Origin: Zygosaccharomyces rouxii
Lineage: Eukaryota; Ascomycota; Saccharomycetes; Saccharomycetales; Saccharomycetaceae
Assembly: GCF_000026365.1 (NCBI RefSeq)
Contig: NC_012996.1
Span: 1,674,001 to 1,738,000, forward strand
DNA: 64,000 bases
Reading direction: 5' to 3'
The translations under genes were made by a program, and so were the position numbers. Every line of letters begins with the position of its first letter. The first letter of the stretch is position 1. The notes beneath the pieces were generated by a model, which saw only the letters and a program-made list of their open reading frames with translations, was not told where the DNA came from and searched no databases. This document shows positions 44,986-54,709 of this stretch, piece by piece.

Positions 44986-46479
44986 ATGTCAAAGAAACAA
45001 GATTATATTGCCAAAATTCGCTATGATAATAGGCTTCCTGCACCTCTATTACCCCCTAGATTGTTGAAATACACTATAAATCCAGAAGAAGAGGCAGATT
45101 CTTCAGAATTGATTACTTCCTTATATACAAAGACCTCCGTCACACCATTGATTAAAGTGAATGAGGATTTGGGGATGCCATTAGATCTGATGAAGATTCC
45201 TGGAATGCTAGACCATATGGATACGAAATACCTTTATGATTTTGATGGTGTCAAATTACAGCCTGAAGACCGTATGCTATTAAGAGATCCAGGTGTTGAT
45301 AAATTGCCAAAGACAGATATCTCCAAGGTTTCCTTCTTGAGAAGAACCGAGTATATCTCTACCACAATTACTTCTCACCATCATAGTCAAATTGAAGAAA
45401 CCAAAAAGAGAGCTGCGTCTGAAATGGAAGATGAAGAAGAATTGTTAAACGCACCACAGTTATTAGAAAAAGTGGAGAATACATTTGATTGTATGACAAA
45501 TGACTTGTCCAAATTACAACACCCTGTAAAGAAGAAACTACGTGCGGTAAAAACTTGGAATCTTTTACCTGACACTGCATCAATGGACCAAAACTATTTC
45601 CTGTTGAAAATGGTCGGAAGTGCTCTTTTAGACAAGAAGGAGAAGGAAAATTTGGCATTGTCAACAGCTATCTTCAGACCTGTTGAATTAGAAGAAGATG
45701 AGTGGATCTCTATGTATACAACGGAACCAAAGGATTCGAATATACTGGGTGGAGAAGTAGAAAAGAATTTGGAAGACAATTTACAGGATGACCCAAATGC
45801 TGATAAAGTTTACAAATTCAAAAGGCTTAGAGATTTTGCTTTAAAGCAAGTGCCACCACAAGGACACTCTGGATCATTTGGTGAACTGTCTCTTGTATTG
45901 AATGACGAAAAGGGAATTGCTTACTATAAGCCATTGAGGTCAAGAATTGAGTTAAGAAGAAGGCGTGTAAATGATGTGATAAAACCTTTGGTTAGGGAGC
46001 ATAATTTAGACCAAATCAACGTTACTTTAAGAAATCCAACTACCCAAGAGGCTAAGGCTAGAGATAAATTGAGAATGCAATTCGATCCAATTGATTTTGC
46101 GAATGTAGATGATGAGGAGGAGGAACAAGAGCAACCACAGGAGCAGGAGCAGGAGCAGGAACCAAACAATGAATCGCAGCAGCCAGAACAATCCGAACAA
46201 TCTGAATCAAAACCTGAAGAATCCCAATCAAAGCCTGAGGAACCTGAGGAACCCGAATCAAAGCCTGAAGAACCTGAAAATAAGCCTGAAGAACCTGAAA
46301 GTAAGCCTGAAGAACCTGAATCCAAGCTCGAGGAACCTGCATCCAAGTCTGAGGAACCCGAATCCAAACCCGAAGAATCTGAAGATGTTGGTCAATCAAA
46401 GAAAGGTTCAGAATCTAAAGAACCTGAAGCCAGTGAGAATCAAGAGGAAAAATCCCAGGATGATAAGGAATTACCTTAA
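44986..46479 (+). CDS. PAF1: Paf1 complex subunit Paf1
   Basis: Paf1 is the core subunit of the RNA polymerase II-associated Paf1 complex, which promotes elongation and H2B ubiquitylation. The 497-aa product begins MSKKQDYIAKIRYDNRLPAP. It contains LPPRLLKYTINPEEE, TPLIKVNEDLGMPLDLMKIPG, the DLLRDPG-type RMLLRDPGVDK, SFLRRTEYIS, and RIELRRRRVNDVIKPLV. It ends in a low-complexity Glu/Pro/Ser/Lys tail with seven-residue repeats (about residues 408-466). That tail accounts for the excess over the 445-aa S. cerevisiae protein. It is the YBR279W orthologue. Confidence 0.95.
   Translation: MSKKQDYIAKIRYDNRLPAPLLPPRLLKYTINPEEEADSSELITSLYTKTSVTPLIKVNEDLGMPLDLMKIPGMLDHMDTKYLYDFDGVKLQPEDRMLLRDPGVDKLPKTDISKVSFLRRTEYISTTITSHHHSQIEETKKRAASEMEDEEELLNAPQLLEKVENTFDCMTNDLSKLQHPVKKKLRAVKTWNLLPDTASMDQNYFLLKMVGSALLDKKEKENLALSTAIFRPVELEEDEWISMYTTEPKDSNILGGEVEKNLEDNLQDDPNADKVYKFKRLRDFALKQVPPQGHSGSFGELSLVLNDEKGIAYYKPLRSRIELRRRRVNDVIKPLVREHNLDQINVTLRNPTTQEAKARDKLRMQFDPIDFANVDDEEEEQEQPQEQEQEQEPNNESQQPEQSEQSESKPEESQSKPEEPEEPESKPEEPENKPEEPESKPEEPESKLEEPASKSEEPESKPEESEDVGQSKKGSESKEPEASENQEEKSQDDKELP
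46207..46383. repeat. PAF1: Intragenic 21-bp minisatellite encoding the Paf1 tail
   Basis: About eight imperfect units encode KPEEPES-type heptapeptides in the C-terminal tail of Paf1. Most differences between units are third-position or single changes. Units are multiples of three, so copy-number change keeps the frame. Confidence 0.85.
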
Positions 46480-46649
46480 TCGATGTATATACGGTGTATT
46501 AGTAATATTTAGTACTTGAGCTTTTAGGTTACCCGCTCGCATGGATTGTATATTTTAGGGATGGTCGACCTATTGAAAGGAATTGAGAACTAAAGTACAC
46601 ATCGATAGTACGGACTAGTGAGAATTTAGAGACTTTAGATTACTACGAA

Positions 46650-47552
46650 ATGTCATTCAAAGTCAATGCAGAGGTTTCTGTCTGTGGTGGTAAGCTTTTG
46701 AAGCTCTCCCATTACTCTAATGTGGTCAACAATTCAATGGATGTTAACGTCTATCTACCCCAGCAGTACTACAAGAAATCAAGTGATAAACCAATCCCAG
46801 TGATATATTTCCTTTCTGGATTAACTTGTAGTCCCCAGAATGCATCCGAAAAGGCCTTCTGGCAATTACAAGCTGATAAATACGGGTTTTCTGTGGTATA
46901 CCCAGATACATCACCAAGAGGTGATCATATTCCCGATGATCCTGAAAAGTCTTGGGATTTTGGTGTTGGTGCAGGATTTTACGTCAACTCCACTCAGGAG
47001 CCATGGAAGAAACATTATCAGATGTATGATTATGTCCACAAGGAATTACCTACTCAATTGAATGAATATTTCAATAAGAATGGGGCTTCTAAAGTGGATT
47101 TCTTGGAGAACGTTTCAATCACTGGGCACTCAATGGGTGGATTTGGTGCATTATCTGGGTATTTGCAAAATTACGAAGCCAAAAAGTACAAATCCTGTTC
47201 AGCATTTGCACCAATCGCAAACCCTTCGAAGGTCCCATGGGGTGAAAAGGGCTTTGGAAATTACCTAGGCAGTGATAAATCTACCTGGGCTCAATACGAT
47301 CCTTGTGAACTAATAAAAAAATTGCCCAACAGAGGCAATGACAGAATTTTGATTCATCAGGGATCTGGTGACGGTTTTTACAAAGTTCAGTTGAAACCTG
47401 AGAACTTGGTAGAAGCAGCTAAGGGTACCTCCTGGGAGGGTAAAATTGATGTTCACATTGTTGATGGTTTTGATCATTCTTACTATTTCATCAGTTCCTT
47501 CGTTCCTGAGCATGCAGCCTTCCATGCTAAGCACTTGGGTTTAATCCAGTAG
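46650..47552 (+). CDS. YJL068C: S-formylglutathione hydrolase (YJL068C)
   Basis: This enzyme hydrolyses S-formylglutathione to formate and glutathione, the last step of glutathione-dependent formaldehyde detoxification in the cytosol. The 300-aa alpha/beta hydrolase (esterase D family) has FLSGLTCSPQNASEKAFWQ, VYPDTSPRGDHIPDD, WDFGVGAGFYVNST, and the nucleophile elbow TGHSMGGFGAL (Ser161). Asp241 and His276 lie in GSGDGFYK and DGFDHSYYF. All triad residues are at the positions known for the yeast enzyme. DUG2, another glutathione-metabolism gene, lies one gene away. Confidence 0.96.
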   Translation: MSFKVNAEVSVCGGKLLKLSHYSNVVNNSMDVNVYLPQQYYKKSSDKPIPVIYFLSGLTCSPQNASEKAFWQLQADKYGFSVVYPDTSPRGDHIPDDPEKSWDFGVGAGFYVNSTQEPWKKHYQMYDYVHKELPTQLNEYFNKNGASKVDFLENVSITGHSMGGFGALSGYLQNYEAKKYKSCSAFAPIANPSKVPWGEKGFGNYLGSDKSTWAQYDPCELIKKLPNRGNDRILIHQGSGDGFYKVQLKPENLVEAAKGTSWEGKIDVHIVDGFDHSYYFISSFVPEHAAFHAKHLGLIQ

Positions 47553-47608
47553 AGGGTCTATATAAACGAAGATCAATTTTGAAATAAAATAAAGATATAG
47601 TGTTACAG

Positions 47609-49366
47609 CTATTCCTTGATAATTAATGCGCCTGTTTGCCAGCCGCCAGCACATACCGCTACACACGTGTAGTTATTATCAAGCTTAATCTTTTGAGGTT
47701 TCACAACTCTCATGTTTCTTAGACTTTCCCATCTACCGATATTATGATCGTTTATAACATTATGGGGAGATCCTAGACCAAGACAACCGCACAGTTGGCT
47801 CTCTAACCCCCAAGAATACAAAACGCCCTTACAAGTCAAGGCCACAGTGTGGTAGTCGCCTGAGGATAGCGATATTATCCTATCGTCTGGATCATCTAGT
47901 AGTATTTTTGTCAAATCCTCTATGTCCACATTACCATCGTTAACTTTCAATGTGTAACATGATTGATCCGTGAATAAAACTAACGAACTAATGCACGAGC
48001 TCAACTTCGACAATTGGCCCTCTAAGGGTAATTCTAAATCATGTACCACACCACGGTAGTACCTCCATATTTTTTCACCTTCGTTGGTGATATAAATGAT
48101 ACAATCACCTTGGAAACATGCAAAATCTACCACCTTACCGGGTCCAGTTACGTCTCCAGTATTTGGAATGATTTTATAGTCTACAGCGGAACTCAGTTGA
48201 CCTTTCTGTAATGCTTTACGTGTATTCCAAACCACTAGACCAATTTTGTAAATAAAGGCACAGTTTAAATCCCATCCACATCCAATTTTTACTATTGGAT
48301 TAGTATTTTTGGAAGGTAAACCATCAAATCTTAATTTAACACCAAACTCTGAATCTGGCGAATCCCATGAATAAAGATCACGCTCTTCATCCATCGCTAG
48401 GAAGTGGCTTCTTCCTGAAACCACTGCTATGAATTTAATAGAATTTAACTTTTCTTGATCCACATTAAATGAAAGAGTCTCAGAAGTAAACATTTCAAAA
48501 CAATTCCTGGCAAACATTCTTCTTATATGTTCATTTCCAGGTACTGTCTCAGTTGTTTTCGCCTCCATTTCCTCCAATGGTTCATATAAATTCTGATGAG
48601 GCCCCAACGATGGGGGTGAAATGCCAATGGCTCCTGTAGTGTTAATCTGTCCCCCGGTTCCCTGGTGTGTATGATGAAATGATTCTTCCAATTCTCTTAT
48701 TGCAGCTTTCAGCGGATCAAAATCATGTTCACCAGCGATAGGTCCAGGTCCTCTATGACCACCTGTAAATGTAGACCCCGTCGAATAAAGCTTACCCGAT
48801 TTAGTGAGAATTTGGAATGAAAATCCACCACTAGATATTTGAATGATTGCGTCATCATCATTATCATTATCAGCATGTTGTTCATCTTTTGGGTTCCATG
48901 GCACTGCCGTTGGTGTATTGACCCCAAATTTAACCCTACCACCAAGACTATTCATGTTTGCCTCTTTCAGATTTTCATTAGAAGTAGCTGTATAACCAAG
49001 TCTAGCATGCTTGAAGCACCCCCAGGTGTATAATTTAGCCTCTTCAGCACGGATCTTGTAACGATCATGCCAGTTCTGATCTGGATACCTTTGAATCATA
49101 ATAGACTCTGAACATGTTTTGAGTTCACCAGAACCCTTAGCTACGAAAGGTTCGTCATTACCGTACGGGGTACCAAATGCCTTGTTGTACAACACATGCC
49201 ATAAAGTCTCTGATGAATCGAAATTCAATAATTTGTGAAAGTACTTGTTTGTATGTGAAAGGTGTCTGATGTCCCCTGGTGACAGAAAAGGCAGTGTAGC
49301 TTGAACGATATCAGGAGACAAATTGTCATAACCTGTAGATAGCTTTTGGTCTTGAGAATCGTTCAT
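47609..49366 (-). CDS. SAF1: F-box protein Saf1 with RCC1-like repeats
   Basis: Saf1 is an SCF substrate receptor that directs proteasomal turnover of Aah1 (adenine deaminase) on entry into quiescence. The 585-aa product has an N-terminal F-box (about residues 12-60: NLSPDIVQATLPFLSPGDIRHLSHTNKYFHKLL, ETLWHVLY). RCC1-type beta-propeller segments follow, such as LYTWGCFKHARLGY, GGFSFQILTKSGKLYSTG, VVSGRSHFLAMDEERDLYSW and SSGDYHTVALTCKGVLYSWG. The ATG at 49366 is the first true ATG. It is the YBR280C orthologue, convergent with the formylglutathione hydrolase. Confidence 0.93.
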   Translation of the reverse strand: MNDSQDQKLSTGYDNLSPDIVQATLPFLSPGDIRHLSHTNKYFHKLLNFDSSETLWHVLYNKAFGTPYGNDEPFVAKGSGELKTCSESIMIQRYPDQNWHDRYKIRAEEAKLYTWGCFKHARLGYTATSNENLKEANMNSLGGRVKFGVNTPTAVPWNPKDEQHADNDNDDDAIIQISSGGFSFQILTKSGKLYSTGSTFTGGHRGPGPIAGEHDFDPLKAAIRELEESFHHTHQGTGGQINTTGAIGISPPSLGPHQNLYEPLEEMEAKTTETVPGNEHIRRMFARNCFEMFTSETLSFNVDQEKLNSIKFIAVVSGRSHFLAMDEERDLYSWDSPDSEFGVKLRFDGLPSKNTNPIVKIGCGWDLNCAFIYKIGLVVWNTRKALQKGQLSSAVDYKIIPNTGDVTGPGKVVDFACFQGDCIIYITNEGEKIWRYYRGVVHDLELPLEGQLSKLSSCISSLVLFTDQSCYTLKVNDGNVDIEDLTKILLDDPDDRIISLSSGDYHTVALTCKGVLYSWGLESQLCGCLGLGSPHNVINDHNIGRWESLRNMRVVKPQKIKLDNNYTCVAVCAGGWQTGALIIKE

Positions 49367-49532
49367 CGTTGGAGTGATCAATCGTTGTCTGTACAAGTTT
49401 CGAAGTAGAATCCCTTAATGTTTTCCCTTTTTAAATAGCGTAAGACAGTTGGCCTCAGCCGCACCGATTGATTACAACGGTCTCATGGTATTAGGAAAAG
49501 CGGATAATACAATGTTGTATAGAATAAATATA

Positions 49533-52193
49533 CTATAATTTATTGAAGACTTTGGATAAGATTTCTGTCATGTAGGTCCAGTTTTCAATTCTCAGATTCT
49601 CGTTATCCAAGTGGGCATTATCTGTGGATTGACCGCATGGAATCTGAACTGCTGGGGCAGCCAATAACCTCTCCAAAGTTCTTATGCAAGGGATGGAGCC
49701 ACCTTCTCTGACAAGCAAGGGTTCTTTGCCCCATTTAAAAGTCAATGCCTCCTTTAGCACCTCGTAGGCGTGGTTTGTTGGGTCTCCTAGCCAGGCTTCC
49801 GCTTCATTGACAATAGATATCTCTAGATGGTTCCCTGAGGATAGTCGGTCGAAGCATTGCATTAGGTATTTCCTTAGTGACTCTTCAATTTTGCCCACTT
49901 CTTGTTCAGGAACCAATCTAATCGATACACCTATGGTGGCAGATTGGGGTATAACGGTAATGTTACCAGGCCCACTTATATTCATGGTAGTTACCGACAA
50001 TGAAGGTTTGGTCCAATTGGTAATTAAATCCTCGACGGTAACCTCTTTGCCCATATTAGCAAATTCTACCACTTTGTTTAAACGTTGATAATCGACCTCG
50101 CTAAGACCTTTTAATGGTTCATAGAAACCAGGAATTAAAACTCGACCATCTTCATCCTGCAACTTCGAAATTAATTTGATCAAATCAGCTGCAGGTTCCT
50201 TATGTAAGCCACCATCGATACCCGAATGTCTATCGGGTTGTTCTCCCCCTACAGTTATTTGAGCATTTATAACACCTCTTAGACCATAGTTCAAACATGG
50301 ATTTTCTTGATCAACCCAAGTGGAGTTACTCAAAAAGATCCAGTCGATTTGTTGACCTATGAGATCTCTGTTCTCTATACAAGCTTGTGCAAGCCCTGGA
50401 GATCCAATTTCTTCACTACCTTCCACTAAAAATACCACATCATTTAGTAATTGATCTCTTTGAATTAGATTTACCACTGAGTAGAGGGCAGCAACTAGTG
50501 GACCCTTGTTGTCGCTGACACCTCTTCCCTTCATAAATCCGTTTTCACATGTTAGTGAGAATGGATCAGTAAGCCATCTATGTTGATTTCCTGAGACCAC
50601 ATCGTAATGACCATACCACAAAACTCTTTTCTTGTTCTTGTTTTTTCCCTCGAAAAGGGCAAATGCAACTGGATTCTTCCCATCTTTCACCGGTAATAAT
50701 TTAGCCTTGGAAGCACCAAATTTGACGAAAAGTTTTTGCAAATGAGAGGCACATCTTCTGGAAGCTAATTGTTGAGCAGTATCAGGATTTTGTGATACTG
50801 ATTGAAATGCTATTAGGTCACGTAAGGTTTCTAACATCTCTTCGCTGTTCAAGAAACTTTGATCTTCCCCAGAATCAATTTGCTGTTTCCTTAATTCTTG
50901 AACAAACTCTTCAGTTTTGGCCCAATCTGATGGGTGCATGACTTCTGAGAGATCCCATAGCGTCAGTGAACCATCATTCGCACCAGTTAGGAAGCTAATT
51001 TGCTTTTCAGATGGTGCATCGTGTCTAGCAAAAATATCAGAACTCAACATCTTACCTTGATTTGGTTGCCATTGAACAACCTCATTTTCGTAAAATAAAG
51101 TGGTACCAGATTCATTAATGGCAAAGATGTGATCCATGTACACGGATATCGAAATAACGTCGTGTTTTTGAGGTGTATGTAAAGTCGAAACAAGTTGTTT
51201 CGTACTGAGATCCCAAATTTTGACTGCCCCATCTGCCAATCCACAGTAGAGGAAGGGGAACTCAATGGCTTGAGATAATACGGTATCTTCGTTATCTAAC
51301 TCGGCGGCAATGGAATTGATGGAAACAGCTCCTTTTTCATTTTTCGATAAAAACCACATTTTGCTAATACCATCACCACCTCCTGAAACGATACATTCCG
51401 AAACGGCCATTGAATTCTTGTTATAATCGTGAGAATGGACGTGTTCATGCTTTTTACCGTCTTCCAAAAGAGTACTGCATTTAAGACACAATTTGCAGAT
51501 TGAATAAATAAACCCATGGTGAGCATAATTGATAATGTTTTCTGATGGAACTTCCAAAATTCTATGCATTTGAAGCTCTGTAGAGGCACATTTGTGGATG
51601 GTATTGGAAGAAGTCTCAGCTACTCGAGATGGAGAAGGTGACCCAGTACGACCAGAAGGCCCCAATGAATCGAAAAATTTGTCATATCTTCTGTGAGGTA
51701 ATTTATTGATATTCCTCTCATGGCTACCATGAGAATCAAGGATCCTATCAAAGATATTATCCAAAAACAAAAGACTTGCGTTCTGACAACCAAATACTAG
51801 AGTATCTAAAGTATCCAAATATCTTAGCGAGAAAATATCACCAATATCTGTCAAGGAGTAAACTGTTGCTACTTCTTCCACTTGAATGGAACTGTTCAGG
51901 GAATCCACATCGTAAACTGACCAAACTCTAACCAATGAGTCAGCGCCACCAGAGAAAAGATATTTCTCGTCGCTGGATCTCTCTAAACATAAAACACTAG
52001 ATCTTGTATGTGTGTCTTGGACATCACCAAGCGTTATAGTGCTCACTAAATTGTATGTCGGTAAGTTAAACACCAAGATCTTGGAGTCCTGGGTACCGGC
52101 AAATAATAACTTCTTTCTAGGGAAGGTGACGATGGAAAGTATTGAGAAACAATGATCCCATCTGTGAATTAACCCTGGAGATGGTGTCGACAT
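49533..52193 (-). CDS. DUG2: Glutamine amidotransferase-associated peptidase subunit Dug2
   Basis: Dug2 with Dug3 forms the (Dug2-Dug3)2 complex that cleaves the gamma-glutamyl bond of glutathione in the cytosol. The 886-aa product (S. cerevisiae about 878) has an N-terminal WD40 domain (about 1-430), with HRWDHCFSILSI, LCLERSSDEKYLFSGGADSLVRVWSV, and FLTGANDGSLTLWDL. The C-terminal M20-type metallopeptidase domain contains VLWYGHYDVV, KGRGVSDNKGPLVAAL, VEGSEEIGSPGL, and ending CGQSTDNAHLDNENL. The fusion of the two domains is diagnostic. It is the YBR281C orthologue, divergent from UTP18. Confidence 0.96.
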   Translation of the reverse strand: MSTPSPGLIHRWDHCFSILSIVTFPRKKLLFAGTQDSKILVFNLPTYNLVSTITLGDVQDTHTRSSVLCLERSSDEKYLFSGGADSLVRVWSVYDVDSLNSSIQVEEVATVYSLTDIGDIFSLRYLDTLDTLVFGCQNASLLFLDNIFDRILDSHGSHERNINKLPHRRYDKFFDSLGPSGRTGSPSPSRVAETSSNTIHKCASTELQMHRILEVPSENIINYAHHGFIYSICKLCLKCSTLLEDGKKHEHVHSHDYNKNSMAVSECIVSGGGDGISKMWFLSKNEKGAVSINSIAAELDNEDTVLSQAIEFPFLYCGLADGAVKIWDLSTKQLVSTLHTPQKHDVISISVYMDHIFAINESGTTLFYENEVVQWQPNQGKMLSSDIFARHDAPSEKQISFLTGANDGSLTLWDLSEVMHPSDWAKTEEFVQELRKQQIDSGEDQSFLNSEEMLETLRDLIAFQSVSQNPDTAQQLASRRCASHLQKLFVKFGASKAKLLPVKDGKNPVAFALFEGKNKNKKRVLWYGHYDVVSGNQHRWLTDPFSLTCENGFMKGRGVSDNKGPLVAALYSVVNLIQRDQLLNDVVFLVEGSEEIGSPGLAQACIENRDLIGQQIDWIFLSNSTWVDQENPCLNYGLRGVINAQITVGGEQPDRHSGIDGGLHKEPAADLIKLISKLQDEDGRVLIPGFYEPLKGLSEVDYQRLNKVVEFANMGKEVTVEDLITNWTKPSLSVTTMNISGPGNITVIPQSATIGVSIRLVPEQEVGKIEESLRKYLMQCFDRLSSGNHLEISIVNEAEAWLGDPTNHAYEVLKEALTFKWGKEPLLVREGGSIPCIRTLERLLAAPAVQIPCGQSTDNAHLDNENLRIENWTYMTEILSKVFNKL

Positions 52194-52744
52194 GATAACG
52201 ACGTCTTAGTAGTCAACCTCTTTTGTTTACCCTATAGAATAATCACGGAATTGTTGGAGGTTTAAGTTTATGTAGAGAAGCTTCGAATATGCAGGTCGAA
52301 GACATCCGTCAACTCACGTGATATTGTTTACCAGCGGTAAGTAGTAGAATTGGCCGGTATTGATGGAATAGTAACGTTTAAGCGGATGTGGTGCTACGTT
52401 GTGTTCATCGTTTACCGTCGTGATTGTTGGCCCATGCAGTGTTACTAGGATTTCCTCCAGCGAAGCTTAAAAAATGAGATTTAAAGCGAAAAATTGAAGC
52501 AAAGCTCTGCATTCGAAATCAATTACATATATCGCCTTCGTTAGCCCTCTTTCATCTAGTTAGTGGCCTTTGTCTTGGCCTTGAGCTGTTCGTAGAGACC
52601 TTTGATGAAAAGTGTTGATGTTCAACTCCGTACCCCACCGCTTAAAGATCTTGAAAAATTTTAATATTGAAGCTCATCGCATCTCATATCATCTCATCTC
52701 ATCACTAGAATTTATCAAGACAACAAGTCCTAAAGCTATAAACC
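52194..52744. other. 551-bp DUG2-UTP18 divergent promoter
   Basis: No gene is supported. A CACGTG followed by ATATT, half of the twin E-box found elsewhere in the window, lies at about 52316. On the UTP18 side are an RRPE and a PAC element and a CTCAT pentamer array (about 52685-52705). Confidence 0.5.
52652..52680 (+). promoter_or_regulatory. RRPE and PAC elements of UTP18
   Basis: TGAAAAATTTTA (52652-52663, RRPE) and GCTCATCGC (52672-52680, PAC) lie 65-93 nt before the UTP18 ATG. This is the standard promoter module of yeast ribosome-biogenesis genes and matches the product's role. Confidence 0.8.
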
Positions 52745-54547
52745 ATGAGTGCTACTATTGCGGCAAATGGTACTGTACAAGTAGACATTCCACCACCGGA
52801 TGAAGAGGAACAATTGCTTTCAAAATTGGTGTTTGGCGACACTTCTAGTTTCCATGATAATTTAAAAGATTTCGATTTTGAACTTTGGAATCAGGAGGAA
52901 GAAGAAGATTTAGAAGGTGATATTGACGTTGCTCATGAGAGTGAAACCGAAGAAGAGAGTGGTGAAGGTGCTGATCTCGAGCAAGTGCAAGACGATCAGC
53001 TGTTTTTTGTAGACGATGGTGAGGAGCAACAAAGTGGAGCACAAGATGATGATGAAGACGCAATGGAGGTCGATGAAGAAGAAGAAAGTGCTATCGGAGA
53101 GAGTGATGAAGAAGATGATGATGAAGCATGGGTGGATTCCGATGATGAAAGAGTAGCGGTATCTGTAGTGACCACGAATAAGACCAAAAAATTGAGAGAA
53201 TCTTATAAAGAATCATCGATAAATGGACATGATTACGTGCGTCGTTTGAGAGCCCAGTTTGAGAAAATTTATCCTCGTCCTAAATGGGTTGAAGATGTAT
53301 CTGAAGATGAATTATCCGGGGAAGATGAAGATGACGATGAGAATAAAGTAATTAATGGAGACGTTAATGCGCTTTTCAAAATTTTGGAAAGTACTTACAC
53401 ATACAAGGATACTTCGCATTCTAAATTGCTACCGTCTAAAAATTTGGATATTACCAGATTAAAAGATGGGAATGCTTCGCACGTATCACGTTCAGCAATT
53501 CAATCATTGTCATTCCATCCATTTAAACCACTGTTATTGACCGGTGGTTACGATAGAACCCTAAGACTATACCACATTGATGGGAAAAGCAATAACATGG
53601 TAACAAGTGTATATTTGAAAGGTACCCCGGTGCAGACTTGCGGTTTTTACGTTTCATTAAACCAGGGTCCATTGCAAGAACAAAAAATTCTTTCTGGTGG
53701 TAGAAGACGTTACATGCATTCCTGGGATATTCAAACTTCATTATTATCGTCACAAAATGCACATGGATCTGTTGCTAAGATAGAGAAATTTTCAAGATTG
53801 TATGGTCATGAAGAGTCTCAGAGATCATTTGAGAAGTTCAAAGTTGCACATTTCTATAATTCATCCACTAATCAATCGCATGGTATCATTCTATTACAAG
53901 GTAATAACGGTTGGATTAATATTTTGCACGCTACTACAGGTGTATGGCTGATGGGTTGTAAGATCAACGGTGTGTTAGTAGATTTTTGCATCGATTATAA
54001 ACCTGTAACAGGTAACAAATTCCAAACTATTCTAATTGCAGTCAACTCATACTCTGAAGTATGGGAATTCAATCTAACTGATTCTGGTAAAGTATTAAGG
54101 AGGTGGAAAGATGATGGTGGTGTTGGTGTAACAAAAATTCAAGTCGGTGGTGGAACAAACTCCACTCACTTTTTCCCCACAAATTCATCAAAGGTTAGAT
54201 CTAATAGATGGTTGGCCATAGGAAGTGACAGCGGTTACGTCAACGTTTACGATAGAAGTAAAGATTTATCACAACCTAAACCAGTAGCAGCATTGGATCA
54301 ATTGACTACTACAATTTCATCGTTAGAATTTTCACCAGACGGACAAATTCTATGTATGGCATCTAGAGCCGTTAAAGATGCATTGCGTTTGGTACATTTG
54401 CCCACTTGTACAGTTTTCTCTAATTGGCCTACGAGCGGTACGCCATTTGGTAAAGTAACTGCAGTTACATTTTCACCTCGTGGTGAAATGTTGGCGGTTG
54501 GTAATGAACAAGGTAAAGTTAGACTATGGAAATTGAATCACTATTGA
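52745..54547 (+). CDS. UTP18: Small-subunit processome component Utp18
   Basis: Utp18 is a UtpB-subcomplex protein of the SSU processome, needed for 18S rRNA maturation, and recruits the exosome through an arch-interacting motif. The 600-aa product (594 in S. cerevisiae) has an acidic N-terminal region with LVFGDTSSFHDNL. The conserved RRLRAQFEKIYPRPKWV segment comes next, then a WD40 propeller (about 240-600). Propeller segments include SLSFHPFKPLLLTGGYDRTLRLYHIDG, GGRRRYMHSWDI, WLAIGSDSGYVNVYDRS and AVTFSPRGEMLAVGNEQGKVRLWKL. It is the YJL069C orthologue. Confidence 0.96.
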   Translation: MSATIAANGTVQVDIPPPDEEEQLLSKLVFGDTSSFHDNLKDFDFELWNQEEEEDLEGDIDVAHESETEEESGEGADLEQVQDDQLFFVDDGEEQQSGAQDDDEDAMEVDEEEESAIGESDEEDDDEAWVDSDDERVAVSVVTTNKTKKLRESYKESSINGHDYVRRLRAQFEKIYPRPKWVEDVSEDELSGEDEDDDENKVINGDVNALFKILESTYTYKDTSHSKLLPSKNLDITRLKDGNASHVSRSAIQSLSFHPFKPLLLTGGYDRTLRLYHIDGKSNNMVTSVYLKGTPVQTCGFYVSLNQGPLQEQKILSGGRRRYMHSWDIQTSLLSSQNAHGSVAKIEKFSRLYGHEESQRSFEKFKVAHFYNSSTNQSHGIILLQGNNGWINILHATTGVWLMGCKINGVLVDFCIDYKPVTGNKFQTILIAVNSYSEVWEFNLTDSGKVLRRWKDDGGVGVTKIQVGGGTNSTHFFPTNSSKVRSNRWLAIGSDSGYVNVYDRSKDLSQPKPVAALDQLTTTISSLEFSPDGQILCMASRAVKDALRLVHLPTCTVFSNWPTSGTPFGKVTAVTFSPRGEMLAVGNEQGKVRLWKLNHY

Positions 54548-54709
54548 AGTTGTTAAAATATGTAACTATCTTAAGTAAGAATAATGGAAAGACAAAAATA
54601 TATATATTATCACAAAACTTTTATTTTTATAAATTAAATAAGTGTATAGTATTTAACTCTACTAATTATTCCCGAAGCCCAATGCTGCTGTGTCCCTACC
54701 TGTCTATTG

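Noticed and set aside
45924..46399. Long antisense frames opposite PAF1 and similar shadows opposite other repeat-rich genes
   Set aside because: They are by-products of the repetitive Glu/Pro codons on the coding strand and have low-complexity translations.
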